Origin: CAZALT01 sp964485515
Lineage (GTDB): Bacteria; Actinomycetota; Acidimicrobiia; Acidimicrobiales; Acidimicrobilacustridaceae
DNA: 31,419 nt
Direction: 5' to 3'
Assembly: GCA_964485515.1 (NCBI GenBank)
Contig: CAZALT010000020.1
Location: forward strand, 1 to 31,419
Both the position numbers and the translations under genes were made by a program. Shown here in pieces: positions 1 through 7,382 of this stretch. Under the pieces are notes generated by a model. The model did not search any database. It saw only the letters and a program-made list of their open reading frames with translations, and was not told where the DNA came from. Numbering within the stretch: the first letter of the stretch is position 1; each line of letters begins with the position of its first letter.

Positions 1-604
1 CGAGGTCGGCGGTGTCGAAGCCGAGGCGGCCCTTGTTGGCCACGATCCACGGGTGGGCCCGCAGCTCGGCTTCGAGGTCGACCGGCTCGACGTCGAGCAG
101 CTCCTCGACGGGACGGCCGGCGGCCAGCTGTTGGCAGTCCGCCACCAGCGTGTTGGTGATCTCGATGACCGCGTTGGCCAGCGTGGAGGGGTCCATGCCG
201 AGGCCGGGTCCGACCTCGGCCAACAGGTCGGGGACGTCGGGGAGCGAGGGCTCGTCGATCGACGTGAGCGATGCAGGGTCGACGCGGTGATGGCCGAGGA
301 TGCGAGCTCGCGCCGTGAAGGTGACCGAGTGGTCGCCGAGGGTCAGGCGGTAGAGGCTCGGAGCCGCCGATGCCGGATCGATCAGCAGCTCGGGGGAGAG
401 CACGTCCTCGAACCACAGCTCGGTGATGACCTTGGCCAGCAGCTCGCGGTTGGCCCGTTCCCAGGTCGCCTGGCTCAGGGCAGGGGTCGCCTGGCTCAGG
501 GCAGGGGTCGCCTGGCTCACCGCAGGGGTCGCCTGGATCACCGCAGGGGTCGCCTGGCTCACCGGTGGGCCACTCGTCTGGTCGCCGTGCGGGGCGTCGC
601 TCAC
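1..604 (-). CDS. IucA/IucC family siderophore synthetase, N-terminal part (RhbF-like), cut by window edge
   Basis: This is the first 201 codons of a gene running off the left edge. It starts at a GTG (604-602) whose GTGA overlaps the TGA stop of the upstream monooxygenase, so translation is probably coupled. After a repeat-made N-terminus of about 45 residues comes a stretch typical of NRPS-independent siderophore synthetases, including WERANRELLAKVITELWFED and, just before the edge, HPWIVANKGRLGF, which matches the family's HPxxxxKxRxGF nucleotide-binding motif. Enzymes of this family use ATP to adenylate a citrate carboxylate and join it to an amine or hydroxylamine. By order in the operon it corresponds to RhbF, the second condensation step in rhizobactin 1021. 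The substrate is inferred; the family call is firm. The catalytic C-terminal half is not visible here. Confidence 0.88.
   Translation of the reverse strand, partial: MSDAPHGDQTSGPPVSQATPAVIQATPAVSQATPALSQATPALSQATWERANRELLAKVITELWFEDVLSPELLIDPASAAPSLYRLTLGDHSVTFTARARILGHHRVDPASLTSIDEPSLPDVPDLLAEVGPGLGMDPSTLANAVIEITNTLVADCQQLAAGRPVEELLDVEPVDLEAELRAHPWIVANKGRLGFDTADL
465..569 (-). repeat. Five tandem 21-bp units inside the start of the IucA/IucC gene
   Basis: Five consecutive 21-bp units (465-485, 486-506, 507-527, 528-548, 549-569) differ from each other by only a few bases. In the minus-strand gene each encodes a seven-residue unit of the type VSQATPA, so the length change stays in frame. 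They lie before the first conserved domain residues, consistent with an expanding disordered leader. Confidence 0.9.
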
Positions 605-1995
605 GCCGGTTCCTTCGTGGTCGGGACGCCGAAGGTCTGGAAGACGTTTCGGTCGTGCACGGGGTAGGCCTCGCGTCCGGTGATGGCGTTGAGGATCACC
701 GAGCTGCGGTGGGCGCCGAGCCCGAGGTCGGGCGCGCCCACGCCGTGGCTGTGCAGCTCGGCGTTCTGCACGAACAACGTGGACGGAGATCCGTCGCGGA
801 GTCGGACGCGGTAGTCGCGCTCGATGACCGGTCGCCCCGCCTGGTCGAGCGCCAGGATCGACACGTCGTCGATGGGCAGCGGGGACGGCTCGTAGCCGGT
901 TCCGAGGACGATGGCGTCGGTGCCCCGCTCGAAGGTGGAGCCGTCGTGGAGGTGGCGGTAGGTCACCCGGTACCTGGTGGCGCCCTCACCCTGGCCGTCG
1001 CCTTGGTCGTTGAGGTCGAGGCCGATGAGCTCGCACGCCGCGGCGTAGGTGACCGGCAGGTCGTCGCCGTCGATCGACCGCTCGTAGAGCTCGTCGTAGA
1101 TGGCGGCCGAGGTCGCGGTGCTGATGCCCTTGTAGAGCAGGTCCTGGCGCGACCGCAGGTCGTCGCGGGTCTCCTCGGCGAGACCGTGGAAGTGAGCGGT
1201 GTACTCCGGGGTGAAGTGCTCGAGCCCGAGCTTGGAGTACTCCATCGGGAAGAACCCGTCGTCGCAGGTGAACCAGTCGAGGGGATCGGTGTCGCCCCGC
1301 GAGCGCAGCAGCTCGAGCATGGCTTCGGCCGCGCTCTGGCCGGCGCCGATGACGGTGACGTGACCGGCGTCGACGAGGGCGTCGCGGTGCGGGAGGAACC
1401 CGGCTGTGTGGGTGACGTGGTGGCCGAGGTGCTCGACGACGAAGTCGGGCACGCGGGGCCGGGTGCCTACGCCGAGCACGACGTGGTCGGCGGTGTGGCG
1501 TTCGATCCCCTGGGGGGTGTGGACCTCGACGATCCAGCGCTGCTCGTCGCCCGTTGCCCGGGGACTGGCATCGGGCCGGATCGATGTGACCCGACTGGCG
1601 AAACGGCAGGAGTCGAGCTGGTCGGCGACCCACCGGCAGTACGCATCGAACTCGCGGCGGGGGATCAAGAAGTCCTCGTGGAAGTAGAAGCGCAGCAGCC
1701 GACCCCGGGTGTGGAGGTAGTTGAGGAGGCTGTAGGGGTTGGTCGGGTCGGCCAGCGTGACCAGGTCGGCGAGGAACGGGACCTGGAGGGTGGTGCCGTC
1801 GAGCAGCAGGCCCGGGTGCCATGAGAACTCGGTGCGCTGATCGAAGAACACGGCGTCGACGTCGTCGAGCGGCGCGCTCAGCGCGGCGAGCCCGAGGTTG
1901 AACGGTCCGAGACCGACGCCGACCAGGTCGTGGTGGGGTACGTCGTGATGAGACACGTCGTGATGAGACAGATCGTCGTGGTGCAGATCAGGCAC
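601..1995 (-). CDS. Siderophore N-monooxygenase (lysine/ornithine/diaminopropane N-hydroxylase, RhbE-like)
   Basis: A 464-residue flavin- and NADPH-dependent N-hydroxylase of the IucD/SidA/RhbE family. Visible motifs are the FAD site GVGLGPFNLGLA (about residues 26-37), the substrate-side HPGLLLDGTTLQVPFLADLV, the NADPH site VIGAGQSAAEAMLELL, and the late LGTGYEPSPLP motif. Length matches the family apart from an unusual N-terminus with four HHD triplets in residues 5-23. It overlaps the upstream fusion gene by 8 bp and the downstream synthetase by 4 bp. Because the operon also encodes enzymes that make 1,3-diaminopropane, the likely substrate is diaminopropane rather than lysine or ornithine; that is inference from gene order. 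Confidence 0.93.
   Translation of the reverse strand: MPDLHHDDLSHHDVSHHDVPHHDLVGVGLGPFNLGLAALSAPLDDVDAVFFDQRTEFSWHPGLLLDGTTLQVPFLADLVTLADPTNPYSLLNYLHTRGRLLRFYFHEDFLIPRREFDAYCRWVADQLDSCRFASRVTSIRPDASPRATGDEQRWIVEVHTPQGIERHTADHVVLGVGTRPRVPDFVVEHLGHHVTHTAGFLPHRDALVDAGHVTVIGAGQSAAEAMLELLRSRGDTDPLDWFTCDDGFFPMEYSKLGLEHFTPEYTAHFHGLAEETRDDLRSRQDLLYKGISTATSAAIYDELYERSIDGDDLPVTYAAACELIGLDLNDQGDGQGEGATRYRVTYRHLHDGSTFERGTDAIVLGTGYEPSPLPIDDVSILALDQAGRPVIERDYRVRLRDGSPSTLFVQNAELHSHGVGAPDLGLGAHRSSVILNAITGREAYPVHDRNVFQTFGVPTTKEPA
1927..1986 (-). repeat. 15-bp tandem repeat encoding His-rich N-terminus
   Basis: Four 15-bp units (1927-1941, 1942-1956, 1957-1971, 1972-1986); the middle two are nearly identical and the outer ones diverged. 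In the monooxygenase gene they encode a repeated SHHDV-type unit just ahead of the FAD-binding motif. Confidence 0.8.
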
Positions 1996-4426
1996 GACTG
2001 CCCTCCCGGTTCATGGCGTCGGGGTCAGCGTCGGGGTCGGGGCACACGAGGAGCGCGGCCCGCTTGTCGGGGAGGTCGACCTCGGCGGTGACCTCGTGGC
2101 CCAACGCCTCGCAGAAGCGGATCATGCGGGTGTTGCGTGCGTCGGGCTCGCAGAGCACGCGGCCCGTTCCGGGCTCGTCGAACAGCTGGCGGATGACGGT
2201 GCGGGCCAGTCGGCGAGGAGCGCCGGTGCCGAGCGCGTCGGTGGGTCCGATCAGGATGTGCCAGCCGCGGTCGCCGGGAAGGACCTCGACGGCGTGATCT
2301 CTCAGGTGTCCGGCGAGCGGATCGTGCGCCACCTCGTAGGTCTCGATGTAGCCGATCGGTCGTCTGTCGACCCAGCCGATCCACGCGTCGCCGTGGTCCG
2401 AGCCGACCTGCTTGCGGAGGTACCCGGCCAGGCACTCGCGGTCCCACGCCATGTCCCAGAACTCGACGACATGGGGTTCGTGCATCCACTCGTGGACCAG
2501 GTCGAGGTCGCGCTCGACGTCGAGGGGGACGAGATGCACGGACGGGTCGAGGCCGACCTTGCCCGTGGCGAGCGGGTTCGGCATCGTCACGTACACCGAC
2601 TGTGTGGCGATGTCGCCGATCAGCTCGTCCATGTTTCGAGCCCGGGTGGAGAGGTTCCCCTTGCACGGCAGGCGCTCCGGATCGAGGACCTGGTCGAGCA
2701 GCGACGCGGGGTAGCGGTGTCGCCCGTGGCGCAGCGCGTCGAGTCGCCGGCGCAGGATGCGCAGCAGCTGCTGCTCGTCGGCGACGCCCGCGGTGCCGAG
2801 GGCGTTGATCACGCCGAAGGTGAGGTTGATGAACAGGTAGTAGGTGAGCCGCTCGTCGGCGAGCGCCTCGGGGAAGATCGACTCGGACCGCTCGCCCAGG
2901 CCGGCGATCACGGCGGTGAGGTCGCCATGGGCGGCTTCGCGGTGGAAGAAGCCCTGGCTGTCGCGGGCGACGCAGCGCACGGGCCAGCCATCGACGAGCT
3001 CGACGACGGTGTTCTGCTGGTGGGGCTCGTAGGTGAGGCCCAGGTCGAGGTAGAGGCGCACCATCGACAGCGTGGCGACCTCGAGGAACTGGTCGAACCA
3101 GGCGACGGCGACATCGGCAGGTCGGCGGCCTTCGCGGTGAGCGATGGCATGGACGATGCTGCCGAGCCGGTTGGGTGCCGTGGGGTCACCGTCCATCGAG
3201 CCGGTCGGGTGGTCCTGGCACAGTGTGGTGACCGACGTGACGTCGGTGCGGTTGTCGAGGGGCCAACGGTTCGTCCGGAGCAGTACGGAGAAGCCGTCGA
3301 CGACCTTGCCGTCCCACTCGACGGTGACCGCGGCGGGATCGTGGAGCATCGTGAAGGCGGGCGTGAGCTGTGCGACCGCGTCGCCGAGCGAGGTCTGGGC
3401 GAGCCGGGCCGCTTCGACGGCGCGGTCGAGCTCCTTGGGCAGCGTCACCCGCATGCTGTTGGTGACCCGGACGTGCAGCGAGAACTTCAGCATCCACGGC
3501 CAGTTCGGGGCGTAGACCGAGCGGACCGAGGTGGTGGGCGTGAAGGGGCTGCCCAGCGGACCGACCCGGGTGATGAGCTCCGAGTCGAACAGCTCGGCGA
3601 GTGTCGGGTCCTCGACCAGGTGGTCGGCCTCCCAGGGGTGGGCGGGGAGCAGCGCGAACCTGGCCGGGTCGACGACGGCCGCGTCGATCGCACCGGGATC
3701 GGTGGCCGGGTCGGCGCCGAGCGCGTCGAGGAGCAGCGTGGTGGCGGGCGTGTCGGTCGCGCTCTGCTCGCGGATGAGTGTCCGGTCGATGCGGAACCAC
3801 TCGAGCGGGAAGCGGCCCCGGAGCTCGGGGCTGAAGCGGCACCGCTCGTCGGCGCTCATCTCGCAGCGGCTCTTGGCCGTCGGGTGCAATTGGTGGCCGA
3901 TGAGCAGGGCCTGCTCGGACTGGATGAACGTGAGCGGCGCCGCGCTCCACAGGTGGTCGATCTCGCCGGCGCGTTCGGTGAGGTAGCGCTCGACGTTGTC
4001 GACGCTGTCGGCGATCCGTTCGACCAGCGACGGGTCGGTGCCGCCAAGGGCATCGGTGAGTAGCGCCACGAGCGTGGTGAGATCGACCGGCTGGCCGAGG
4101 GGTTCGTCCCCGGGTGGCAGGGCGAGCGGGCCACCTCGCTCGACGAGCAGCGGGGGCAACGCGTACTGGTGGCGGGCGGTGGCCGACAGGTAGGTGATGG
4201 GGGTGACGAGGTCGCGTCCGTCGAGCGCCAGGGTGATGCGGAGGACGGTTCGTCCATCGGCCAGGTCCTCGACGGACCAGTGCTCGGTCTCGCGCAGGAA
4301 GCAGTTGAGCAGCGTGCACATCTCGATGCGCTCGGCATCGCGACGACGTCCGGGCCCCGAGTTGTCAGAGGTGCCAGAGGCGTCGGAGGTCTCCGAGCGG
4401 CCCGAATCGACGTCGACCTGGGTCAT
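1988..4426 (-). CDS. IucA/IucC siderophore synthetase fused to GNAT acyltransferase (RhbC-RhbD fusion)
   Basis: An 812-residue two-domain protein. After about 35 polar residues, residues 36-620 are a complete IucA/IucC synthetase, with GHQLHPTAKSR and GRFPLEW near residues 178-205, MLKFSLHVRVTNSMR in the middle, and YEPHQQNTVVELVDG with FFHREAAHGDL in the C-terminal half. Residues 622-797 are a GNAT-type N-acyltransferase like IucB/RhbD, with HEWMHEPHVVEFWDMAW, a WIGWVDRRPIGYIETYE strand, and GWHILIGP leading into the acyl-CoA site. In rhizobactin 1021 these are separate genes, rhbC and rhbD. No stop or frameshift separates them here. The likely role is to acylate the hydroxylated diamine and condense it with citrate. 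The ATG overlaps the decarboxylase stop by 4 bp. Confidence 0.93.
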   Translation of the reverse strand: MTQVDVDSGRSETSDASGTSDNSGPGRRRDAERIEMCTLLNCFLRETEHWSVEDLADGRTVLRITLALDGRDLVTPITYLSATARHQYALPPLLVERGGPLALPPGDEPLGQPVDLTTLVALLTDALGGTDPSLVERIADSVDNVERYLTERAGEIDHLWSAAPLTFIQSEQALLIGHQLHPTAKSRCEMSADERCRFSPELRGRFPLEWFRIDRTLIREQSATDTPATTLLLDALGADPATDPGAIDAAVVDPARFALLPAHPWEADHLVEDPTLAELFDSELITRVGPLGSPFTPTTSVRSVYAPNWPWMLKFSLHVRVTNSMRVTLPKELDRAVEAARLAQTSLGDAVAQLTPAFTMLHDPAAVTVEWDGKVVDGFSVLLRTNRWPLDNRTDVTSVTTLCQDHPTGSMDGDPTAPNRLGSIVHAIAHREGRRPADVAVAWFDQFLEVATLSMVRLYLDLGLTYEPHQQNTVVELVDGWPVRCVARDSQGFFHREAAHGDLTAVIAGLGERSESIFPEALADERLTYYLFINLTFGVINALGTAGVADEQQLLRILRRRLDALRHGRHRYPASLLDQVLDPERLPCKGNLSTRARNMDELIGDIATQSVYVTMPNPLATGKVGLDPSVHLVPLDVERDLDLVHEWMHEPHVVEFWDMAWDRECLAGYLRKQVGSDHGDAWIGWVDRRPIGYIETYEVAHDPLAGHLRDHAVEVLPGDRGWHILIGPTDALGTGAPRRLARTVIRQLFDEPGTGRVLCEPDARNTRMIRFCEALGHEVTAEVDLPDKRAALLVCPDPDADPDAMNREGSRA

Positions 4427-5895
4427 GGCGAGACCTCCGCGGACAGCTCGCGGCCTTCGGCGACCACGAGGTCGAGGAGCTGCACGACATCGGCGACCGT
4501 GCGGTTCGGGTCGATGCAGGTGATCTTGAGCCAGGTGCGTCCGTCGAGCAGGGTGCGCCCGACCGTGGCGCGACCCGACCCGAACAGCCGCCGTTGGATG
4601 TCGGTGTTGAGGGCGTCGAGGTCGACGTTGGGGTCATCGGCCACGAAGCGGAACACGCACGTGACGGACTGGGGGGCGGCGGCGAGGGCCAGGTTCGGCG
4701 TGGCCGCCACGAGACGTCCGACTTCGGTGGCCAGGTCGACGACGTGGTCGACCATGGCGCCGAGAGCGAGACGGCCCTCCGCCCGGAGCGACACGAGCAC
4801 CTTGAGCGCGTCGAAGCGCCGTGACGTGTCGAGCGACCGGCCCACGAGGTTGAGCACGCCCAGCGCCTCGTCGTCGGCCCGGTTGAGGTACGGGTGGTTG
4901 GTGCGCACGAGGTCGAACGACGCCGCGTCGCCGACAAGCAGCGCGCTGGCGGCGAGGGGCTGCCACCACAGCTTGTGGTAGTCGGCGGTGACGGAGTCGG
5001 CGAGCTCGATGCCGGCGAGGCGGGGGCGGAGCCGGTCGGAGAGCGCGAAGCCGGACCCGACCGCGGCGTCGACGTGGAACCACAGCCCGTGCGCCGTGGC
5101 CCGTCGGGCCAGGTCGTCGAGGGGGTCGATCGAACCGAGGTCGGTGGTGCCGGCGGTGCCGACGAGGGCGAAGGGGCGGAGGTCCTGGTGCGTGAGCTCG
5201 GCCAGTTGGCGGTCGAGGTCGTCGAGATCCATGCGGCCGTCGAGATCGGAGGCGATGGCGATGACGCTGCGGTGTCCGAGGCCCAGGAGCGCGGCGGCCT
5301 GCTGCACGCTGAAGTGGGCGTGGTTCGAGGAGAGGATGCGCCACCGGTCGGCACCGGGTGGCAACCCGTGGCGGGACACGTCGTGTCCGTTGCGCTGAGC
5401 GAAGCGGGCTCGGGCGAGGGTGAGGCCGAGCAGGTTGGACGCGGTTCCGCCTGCGGTCAGCACCCCGGAGCGTGCAGTGCCGAGGCCGAGGAGCTGGCCG
5501 GTCCACCGCACGAGGTGGTCCTCCACGAGGGTGCCCGCAGGGGACTGGTCGAAGGAGTCGAGCGACTGGTTGAGCGTGGCGATGACGAGCTCGGTGGCCG
5601 CCGCCGACAGCAGGCTCGGGCAGTGGAGGTGTGCGGCGGTGGTGGGCGCGTCGGTCCAGATGCTGTTGGCGATCACCGTGGGTGCCAGGTCACCGATCGC
5701 GTCCGCCAGGCCCAGGCCCTCGTCGGGACACGGGTCGATCTGGGCGATGGTCGAGGCAAGCGACACCGGGTCGGTGCCGGTCCACGATCCGTGTGCGTCT
5801 GGTCGGGTCTCGCTGAGCGCGTCGAGCACGACGGTCACGGCCGTGCGCAGAGCGGCCTGGCCATCGGGGGTGAGCGAGGCGAAGGTTGGGGTCAC
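4423..5895 (-). CDS. PLP-dependent L-2,4-diaminobutyrate decarboxylase (RhbB-like)
   Basis: A 490-residue group II PLP decarboxylase, expected to convert L-2,4-diaminobutyrate to 1,3-diaminopropane. The PLP lysine is K308 in ADYHKLWWQPLAASALL; the HKL.WQP form is typical of diaminobutyrate decarboxylases. Other family signatures are GVLTAGGTASNLLGLTLAR, SNHAHFSVQQAAALLGLG and WFHVDAAVGSGFALSDR, which holds the PLP-ring aspartate. Length fits the family. It overlaps its neighbours by 4 bp on each side (ATGA), so the operon is probably translated in a coupled way. Glutamate or aromatic amino acid decarboxylase activity is a less likely alternative, given the aminotransferase directly upstream. 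Confidence 0.9.
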   Translation of the reverse strand: MTPTFASLTPDGQAALRTAVTVVLDALSETRPDAHGSWTGTDPVSLASTIAQIDPCPDEGLGLADAIGDLAPTVIANSIWTDAPTTAAHLHCPSLLSAAATELVIATLNQSLDSFDQSPAGTLVEDHLVRWTGQLLGLGTARSGVLTAGGTASNLLGLTLARARFAQRNGHDVSRHGLPPGADRWRILSSNHAHFSVQQAAALLGLGHRSVIAIASDLDGRMDLDDLDRQLAELTHQDLRPFALVGTAGTTDLGSIDPLDDLARRATAHGLWFHVDAAVGSGFALSDRLRPRLAGIELADSVTADYHKLWWQPLAASALLVGDAASFDLVRTNHPYLNRADDEALGVLNLVGRSLDTSRRFDALKVLVSLRAEGRLALGAMVDHVVDLATEVGRLVAATPNLALAAAPQSVTCVFRFVADDPNVDLDALNTDIQRRLFGSGRATVGRTLLDGRTWLKITCIDPNRTVADVVQLLDLVVAEGRELSAEVSP

Positions 5896-7259
5896 GGCGT
5901 GCGGGACCCCGTGCCCGAGCCCTCGACCGCGGTGACGGCGTCGGCGAAGACCTCGCCGATCTGGTCGATCTCAGCGGCGGTGATGATCAACGGCGGCAGG
6001 AACCGCACGACCGAGCCGTCCCGACCGCCGCACTCGACGATCACCCCGCGGTCGAGCATGGCGGTCTGGACCGCCGCGGCCCGGGGCTCGTCGGGCTCGC
6101 CGTCGTCGCCGGTGATCTCGGCGCCGACCATCAGGCCTCGACCCCGTACGGCGCCGACCAGCGCGCTGGTGGCCGCCGCTGCGCCGAGGTTGCCGAGGAG
6201 GCGTTCGCCCATGCGCGCCGCGTGCTCATCGAGGTGCTCGGCCGCGACCTCGCGGATCGTGGCGCTGCCGGCGGCCATCGCCAGCTGGTTGCCGCGGAAG
6301 GTCCCGGCGTGCATGCCGGGCTCCCAGCTGTCGAGCTCCTCGCGGTACACGATGACGGCGAGCGGGAGTCCGCCGCCGATCGCCTTCGACAGCACCAGCA
6401 CGTCGGGTTCGATGTCGAGGTGGTCGCTGCCCCACAGGCGCCCGGTGCGGCCGAGTCCGGTCTGCACCTCGTCGGCGATGAGCGCGAGGCCGTGGCGGGC
6501 GGTGCTCCGCCGCAGCTCGGCTGCGAATGCCGATGGCATGGGGTTGATGCCGCCCTCGCCTTGGACGGGCTCGAAGATCGCCGACGCGGGGGTGGGTGTG
6601 CCGCTGTGGTCGTCGGCGAGGGTCCATTCGAGCAGCCCGGCGCAGCGGGCGACGTCGTCGTCGGCGTCGTCGCCCAGCACGGGCCGGTGCGCATCGGGGA
6701 AGGGGAGGAACGTCACGCCGGGCACGAGCGTGCCGAGGTGCTCCTTGGCCGATCGGGCTCCGGTGACCGACAGCGCCCCGCTGGTCATGCCGTGGTACGA
6801 CCCGCCGAACGCGATGGTGCCCGTTCGCCCCGTCGCGTGGCGGACGAGCTTGAGGGCCGCCTCGACCGCGTCGGCGCCGGTGGGTCCGCAGAACTGGATG
6901 CGCCCGTCGCGGAGGTGATCGGGGAGCACCTCGAAGAGGTCGTCGACGAACCGGTCCTTGATCGGGGTCGGCAGGTCGAGCGTCGTCCAGGCCGCCTCGG
7001 AGCGCAGCGTCTCCTCCACGGCTCCGACCACCGCGGGGTGGTTGTGGCCCAGGGCGAGGGCTCCGGCCCCGGCCAGGGCATCGAGGTAGTGGCGTCCGTC
7101 GGCGTCGACGACCGTGGTGCCGCGGGCCCTCGCCACGGCGATCGGGATTCGACGCGGGTAGGTGCGAGCGTTCGACTCACGTGCCCGCTGGCGGTCCAGG
7201 AGGCTCGCGTTGTCGCTGAGGGCAATCCGGCTGGTGGACGGCCGGGCGAGGGACGGCAT
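5892..7259 (-). CDS. Diaminobutyrate--2-oxoglutarate aminotransferase (RhbA/EctB/Dat family)
   Basis: A 455-residue class III aminotransferase and the first gene of the siderophore operon. It should make L-2,4-diaminobutyrate from aspartate semialdehyde with glutamate as amino donor. The PLP lysine is K292 in LVLSKAIGGGLPLAVIVYR. Other motifs are AGAGALALGHNHPAVV, FCGPTGADAVEAALKL, GSYHGMTSGALSVTG, FEPVQGEGGINP, and IADEVQTGLGRTGRLWG with the PLP-contacting aspartate. The near N-terminal ESNARTYPRRIPI is characteristic of the DABA aminotransferase branch. Ectoine synthesis is the alternative pathway for this enzyme, but no ectA or ectC is present and the decarboxylase follows with a 4-bp overlap. 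The ATG at 7259 leaves a leader of about 60 nt downstream of the operator. Confidence 0.92.
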   Translation of the reverse strand: MPSLARPSTSRIALSDNASLLDRQRARESNARTYPRRIPIAVARARGTTVVDADGRHYLDALAGAGALALGHNHPAVVGAVEETLRSEAAWTTLDLPTPIKDRFVDDLFEVLPDHLRDGRIQFCGPTGADAVEAALKLVRHATGRTGTIAFGGSYHGMTSGALSVTGARSAKEHLGTLVPGVTFLPFPDAHRPVLGDDADDDVARCAGLLEWTLADDHSGTPTPASAIFEPVQGEGGINPMPSAFAAELRRSTARHGLALIADEVQTGLGRTGRLWGSDHLDIEPDVLVLSKAIGGGLPLAVIVYREELDSWEPGMHAGTFRGNQLAMAAGSATIREVAAEHLDEHAARMGERLLGNLGAAAATSALVGAVRGRGLMVGAEITGDDGEPDEPRAAAVQTAMLDRGVIVECGGRDGSVVRFLPPLIITAAEIDQIGEVFADAVTAVEGSGTGSRTP

Positions 7260-7301
7260 GGGTCGTGGGGGCCTCTGGTTCGGGCGGTCGTGACGAGCAG
7301 C

Positions 7302-7318
7302 ACCTTCCAGCGGAAGGT
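7302..7318 (-). promoter_or_regulatory. Small hairpin in the siderophore operon leader
   Basis: A perfect 7-bp inverted repeat, ACCTTCC and GGAAGGT, with a 3-nt loop lies between the operator and the aminotransferase start. It would fall at or close to the 5' end of the minus-strand mRNA. It has no T-run, so it is not a standard terminator. Its function is unknown. Confidence 0.5.
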
Positions 7319-7324
7319 TGCCAC

Positions 7325-7358
7325 AGACTAGGTGTTAGGAGATCCTTACAGCTAGTCT
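7325..7358. promoter_or_regulatory. 34-bp palindromic operator between siderophore operon and FAS
   Basis: Two 16-bp arms (7325-7340 and 7343-7358) match as an inverted repeat at 14 of 16 positions around a 2-bp centre. The core, TGTTAGG-AGAT-CCTTACA at 7333-7350, is nearly identical to the palindrome at 23704-23721. Each outer arm carries a TAGTCT hexamer, one per strand, that could be a -10 element for divergent transcripts: 7325-7330 for the siderophore operon and 7353-7358 for FAS. The arms resemble DtxR/IdeR iron boxes (TTAGG/CCTAA content) but the spacing differs from the standard 19-bp box. A metal-dependent repressor is therefore a plausible guess, not a demonstrated match. Confidence 0.75.
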
Positions 7359-7371
7359 CAGTCCTGCTTCT

Positions 7372-7377
7372 TATCCT
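7372..7377 (+). promoter_or_regulatory. Candidate -10 element of the FAS gene (TATCCT)
   Basis: TATCCT ends 5 nt before the ATG at 7383, so transcription could start at or near the start codon and give a leaderless mRNA. The matching -35 region would fall within the right arm of the operator, so the same regulator could affect FAS. The spacing is slightly shorter than in the other leaderless candidates here. Confidence 0.45.
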
Positions 7378-7382
7378 GCTTC

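Noticed and set aside
5892..7259. Ectoine biosynthesis cluster
   Set aside because: The aminotransferase family is shared, but no ectA, ectC or ectD follows; a decarboxylase and siderophore synthetases do.
565..7331. Long plus-strand open frames opposite the siderophore operon (for example 565-1824, 2096-4063, 4894-6918, 5886-7331)
   Set aside because: They lie opposite well-recognised genes, have Arg/Gly/Val-biased composition typical of antisense frames in GC-rich DNA, and contain no known motifs.
7325..7358. Exact canonical DtxR/IdeR iron box
   Set aside because: The TTAGG and CCTAA halves are present, but the spacing (4 bp between TTAGG and CCTTA) and even centre do not match the standard 19-bp box. 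It is kept as an operator of unknown binder.
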